Shown in pieces: positions 8,834-12,500 of a stretch of 12,500 bases of DNA; within the stretch, counting starts at the first letter, position 1; every line of letters starts with the position of its first letter. Below the pieces are notes generated by a model. That model searched no databases. It was not told the origin of the DNA and saw nothing but the letters and a program-made list of their open reading frames with translations. The DNA comes from Penaeus vannamei. Lineage: Eukaryota > Arthropoda > Malacostraca > Decapoda > Penaeidae. Location of the stretch: contig NC_091575.1 of assembly GCF_042767895.1 (NCBI RefSeq), forward strand, positions 5,257,136 through 5,269,635, given 5' to 3'. Made by a program: the position numbers and the translations under genes.

Positions 8834-9020
8834 CAAGGAATTATCATGAAAATCATCTTAATTACCTGAATTAATGTTAAAATCCTCGTAAGTACCATTA
8901 AAAATCGAAAAGCGTTTTTTCGACGTTTCTCTCAAAAGGCTGTATACGCTAGATTTTGCCTTTTTTCGACTTTTAGGATTTTTTTACTTCTGCCTTTATT
9001 TCATTATCAATGGACTGAAT
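8834..9020 (+). repeat. Array 2 core 5
   Basis: Starts CAAGGAATTATC. It has GAAAAGCG before the T run and a few single-base losses, including GGCTGTATACGC. Confidence 0.85.
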
Positions 9021-9394
9021 AATAATTATAATCATCATTATCATTACTTTCATTATTTTCATGATTATTATCATTATAGTCATTACCATCATGATTATCA
9101 TTATTATAATCATAATTGATGCGGTTATGATAATTATTATGCTAATTATTATTGCTATTTTTATCATTATAATTATTTATATAATGATAATAGCAATAAA
9201 GATAATTTCAGAAATAATAATGACAATAATAATAATTATAATGGCCATTATTAGTATGAAAAATATTGGAATATAGTTAGTTATTGCTATTATTGCAGTA
9301 TTTATCAAAATTATCATATAATTATGATTTTATCATTTTTATTGTCATTATCATTGGCATTATCATCATAATTATCATCATTATTGTCAATAAT

Positions 9395-9587
9395 CAAGGA
9401 ATTATCATGAAAATCCTCATAATTACCTGAATTAATGTTAGAATCCTCATAATTACCATTAAAAAGTGAAAAGGGGGGGTTTTCGACGTTTCTCTGAAAA
9501 GGCTGTAATACGCTAGATTTTGCCGTTTTTTCGACTTTTGGAATTTTATTACTTCTGGCCTTTATTTCATTATAAATGGACTGAATA
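9395..9587 (+). repeat. Array 2 core 6
   Basis: Starts CAAGGAATTATC and carries a run of seven G at the variable homopolymer site before TTTTCGACG. Confidence 0.85.
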
Positions 9588-9974
9588 ATATTTATTATCA
9601 TCATTATCATTACTGTCTATATTTTCATGATTATTATCATTATAGTCATTATCAAGATGATTATGATTATTATCATACTATTGCAGTTATAATAATTATT
9701 ATGCTAATTATTATTGCTATTTTTATCATTATAACTATCTATATAATGATAATACCAATATTGATAATTTTAGAAATAATAATGACAATAATAATGTTTA
9801 TAATGACAATGATAATGATGTTATTATTATTTCTATTGCCATTATTAGTATGAAAATTATTGGAATAGAGTTAATTATTGCTTTTATTGGAGAAATTATC
9901 AAAATTATCATTATAATTATGATTTTCTCATTATTATTGTCATTGTCATAATTATCATCATTATTGTCAATAAT

Positions 9975-10156
9975 CAAGAAATTACCATGAAAATCATCAT
10001 AATTACCTGAATTAAAGTTAAAATCCTCATAATTACAATTAAAAAGTTTTTTCTGACGTTTCTCTCAAAAGGATGTAATTCGCTAGATTTTGCCGTTTTT
10101 CGACTTTTGAGATTTTATTACTTGTGGCCTTTATTTCATTATAAATGGACTGAATG
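9975..10156 (+). repeat. Array 2 core 7 (subfamily transition)
   Basis: The core has the left-subfamily end (GGCCTTTATTTC, GGACTGAAT), but the hairpin block immediately downstream at 10206 already has right-subfamily bases (ATTGCCATTTTC, AATAACAA). It therefore marks the subfamily boundary. Confidence 0.8.
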
Positions 10157-10443
10157 ATAATTATTAGCATCATTATTGCAGTTATGATAATTATTATGCT
10201 ATTTATTATTGCCATTTTCATCATTATAACTATTTTTATAATGATAATAACAAGTGATAATTTTAGAAATAATAATGACAATAATAATAATTATAATGAC
10301 AATGATAATGATATTATTTCTATTGTCATTATTAGTATGAAAATGATTAGAATAGAGTTACTTATTGGTATTATTTCAGGAATTATGAATACTATCAGTA
10401 TAATTATCATTTTATCATGATTATCATCATTATTGTTAATAAT

Positions 10444-10636
10444 AAAGGAATGATCATTAAAATAATCATAATTACCCGAATTAATGTTGAAATCATCATA
10501 ATTATCATTTAAAAGTGATAAAGGGGGCTTTTCGACATTTCTCTCATAAGGCTGTAATACGCTAGATTTTGCCTTGTTTTCGTCTTTTGGAATTTTGCTA
10601 CTTTTTGCCTTTATTTCATTATAAATGGACTCTATT
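10444..10636 (+). repeat. Array 2 core 8 (right subfamily)
   Basis: Diagnostic differences from cores 1-7: CTACTTTTTGCC for TTACTTCTGGCC and GGACTCTATT for GGACTGAATA. The variable homopolymer site reads AAAGGGGGCTTTT. Confidence 0.85.
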
Positions 10637-10966
10637 CTTATTATTATCATTATTAGTATCATTATTTTTATGATTATTATCATTATAGTCATTATCGTCG
10701 TCATTATCATTATTGTTATTATTATCATTATTGCATTAGCATTATGCTAATAATTATTGTCATTTTCATCATTATAACTATTTTTATAATGATAATAACA
10801 ATAATGATCATTTTAGAAATAATACTGACAATAATAATCATTATAATGACACTGATAATGATAGTATTATTATTTCCATTGTCATTATTAGTATGAAAAT
10901 TATTTGAATAAAGTTAATCATTGCTATTATTGCAGTAATTATAAAACCTATCATTATAATTATCAT

Positions 10967-10994
10967 TATATATATATTATATATATATATTTAC

Positions 10995-11057
<63 letters not shown>

Positions 11058-11110
11058 GTATGTATAAATAAATATATATAAATAAATAAATGAATAAATA
11101 AATATATATT
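10967..11110. repeat. (TA)n and (AAAT)n microsatellite replacing a core
   Basis: A long alternating TA tract (to about 11052, with one early TTTACA interruption) is followed by AAAT-type units (about 11067-11110). It sits exactly where a core is expected between two AGTATGAAAATTATT blocks (10889 and 11339) that are 449 bp apart. Confidence 0.9.
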
Positions 11111-11478
11111 TATAGGGCTTTTTTATTTTTGTTATTATCATAGTCATTATCGTCATCATTGCTATTATTATTATTATCCTTATTGCAGTTATTTTAATTA
11201 TATTATAAATATTGTCATTTTCATCATTGTAACTACTTTTATAATGATATTAAAAATAATGATAATTTTAGATATAATAATGACAATAAAAATAATGATA
11301 ATGATAATGATATTGTTATTATTTCCATTATCATTATTAGTATGAAAATTATTAGAATAAAGTTAATTATTGCTATTATGGCAGTAATTAACAAAACTAT
11401 CAGTATAGTTATCATTTTATCATTATTATCAATGTTATTGTTATTTTCATCATGATTATCATTATTATATTTAATAAT

Positions 11479-11670
11479 AAAGGAATTATGAAAATCATCC
11501 TGATTACCTGAATTAATGTTAAAATCATCATAATTATCACTTAAAAGCGAAAAAGTTTTTTTTTCGACATTTCTCTCAAAAGGATTTAATACTCTATAAT
11601 TTGCCGTTTTTTCGACTTTTGGGATTTTACTACTTTTTGCCTTTATTTCATTATAAAAGCACTCTATTTA
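11479..11670 (+). repeat. Array 2 core 9 (right subfamily)
   Basis: Shares CTACTTTTTGCC and CACTCTATT with core 8. The centre is altered to AATACTCTATAATTTGCC. Confidence 0.85.
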
Positions 11671-11930
11671 TATTATTATTATTATTGTCATTATTTGTAT
11701 GATTATTATCATTATAGTCATTATTGTCATCATTATCATTATCATTGTTATCATAATTGCTGGTACAGTAATTATTATGCTAATTATTATTGTCATTTTC
11801 AGCATTATAACTATTTTCATAATGATAATAACAATGATGATTTTAGAAATAATGATAATAATAATTATTATAATGACAATGATAATGATATTATTTCTAT
11901 TGTAATTATAAGTATGAAAATTATTAGAAA

Positions 11931-12500
11931 ATAATTATTATTCAGTCCATTTATAATGAAATAAAGGCCAGAAGTATTAAAATCCCCAAAGTCGAAAAAC
12001 GGCAAAATCTAGCGTATTACAGCCTTTTGAGAGAAACGTCGAAAAAATAAATGGTAATTATGATGATTTTCATGATAATTCCTTGATTATTGACAATAAG
12101 GATGATAATTATGATGATAATGACAATTATAATGACAATAATGATAAAATCCTAAGAACAATTTTGATAATTACTGCAATAATAGCAATAATTAACTCTA
12201 TTCCAATAATTTTCATACTAATAACGGCAATAGAAATAATAATATCATTATCATTGTCATTATAATTCTTATTATTGTCATTATTTCTAAAATTATCATT
12301 ATTCCTATCATTATATAAATAGTTATAATGATAAAAATAGCAATAATAATTAGAATAGTAATTATTATAACTGCAATAATGATGATAATAATGATAATCA
12401 TGATAATGACTATAATGATAATAATCATGAAAATAATGAAAGTATTGATAATAATGATGATAATTATTATTCATTCCATTCATAATGAAATAAAGGCCAG
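11931..12500 (-). repeat. Array 2 in inverted orientation
   Basis: From about 11931 the sequence is the reverse complement of the unit: TTCAGTCCATTTATAATGAAATAAAGGCCAG at 11941-11971 recurs as TTCATTCCATTCATAATGAAATAAAGGCCAG at 12470-12500, 529 bp further on. The single complete inverted unit has left-subfamily diagnostic bases (GGCC, CAGTCC, and AGCAATAAT in the hairpin), unlike the forward units next to it. The array continues past the window edge. Confidence 0.9.
11941..12085 (-). repeat. Array 2 core 10, inverted and internally deleted
   Basis: About 45 bp shorter than the forward cores. The missing part lies between the two GGTAATTATGA direct repeats present in every intact core, plus the variable homopolymer site. 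This is the product expected from a slippage or recombination deletion. Confidence 0.85.

Larger units (their letters stand above)
6681..11930 (+). repeat. Second tandem array, ~565-bp units (core plus ATT/ATC-rich arms), forward orientation
   Basis: A conserved motif (CGACGTTTCTCTC or close variants) occurs at 6952, 7203, 7788, 8356, 8921, 9484, 10054, 10533 and 11565. Spacings 7203 to 10054 are 563-585 bp, so the basic unit is about 565 bp. The others are a short unit (251 bp), one of 479 bp, and a 1032-bp gap where a core is missing. Unit order is: ~190-bp core; ATT/ATC microsatellite; a hairpin block after TTATTATGCTAATT; ATAATGACAATGATAATG-like DNA; a conserved block starting AGTATGAAAATTATTGG and continuing to TATTGCAGTAATTATC; microsatellite; next core. 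Divergence between units is much higher than in the 222-bp satellite, so this array is older. No transposase or other protein is encoded. Confidence 0.9.

Noticed and set aside
6681..12500. DNA transposon with terminal inverted repeats as the unit
   Set aside because: The only consistent inverted repeat is the internal hairpin; the unit ends lie in microsatellite DNA with no terminal repeats or target duplications.

Overview
The window looks like non-coding, repeat-dominated eukaryotic nuclear DNA. It has no bacterial-type gene packing, a decayed non-LTR retrotransposon, long AT-, GA- and CA-type microsatellites, and two different tandem repeat arrays that together fill about three quarters of the sequence. 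Very dense microsatellites next to a reverse transcriptase relic of this type would fit an invertebrate, with decapod crustaceans (such as penaeid shrimp) the best guess. That assignment is an inference from composition and family memory, not something the sequence proves.

Layout. (1) 2-975: the 3' part of a non-LTR retrotransposon ORF, readable only by moving through three frames and past one in-frame stop, ending in a short (GAT)4 tail typical of RTE-like elements. (2) 976-2680: AT-rich unique DNA. It holds a GC-rich nested inverted repeat (1083-1267), an (AT)n/(GATA)n microsatellite (1686-1768) and one short stretch (2190-2304) that reads like the last coding exon of a host gene. (3) 2681-5849: a satellite array whose 222-bp monomer occurs 11 times in two diagnostic types, A and B. 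These are arranged with an unrelated ~185-bp spacer C into a higher-order A-B-C unit of 627-633 bp, four complete units plus A-B-B, the last B broken off in mid-monomer. (4) 5850-6430: ATT/ATC low-complexity DNA. (5) 6432-6680: a compound microsatellite with a 101-nt pure purine run followed by (AT)n, (CA)26, (TA)n and (TG)n. (6) 6681-12500: a second repeat family with a ~565-bp period. Each unit joins a ~190-bp conserved core to ATT/ATC-rich arms that contain a conserved 20-bp hairpin. Nine cores lie in one orientation, then the array flips near 11930 and continues inverted to the window edge.

No functional gene is established here. The long reading frames in 5754-12483 are translations of trinucleotide and dinucleotide repeats. 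The points of interest are structural: the A-B-C satellite with shuffled variants, the subfamily change and orientation flip in the second array, hairpins with a possible compensatory base pair, the GC-rich foldback at 1083-1267 and the isolated exon candidate.
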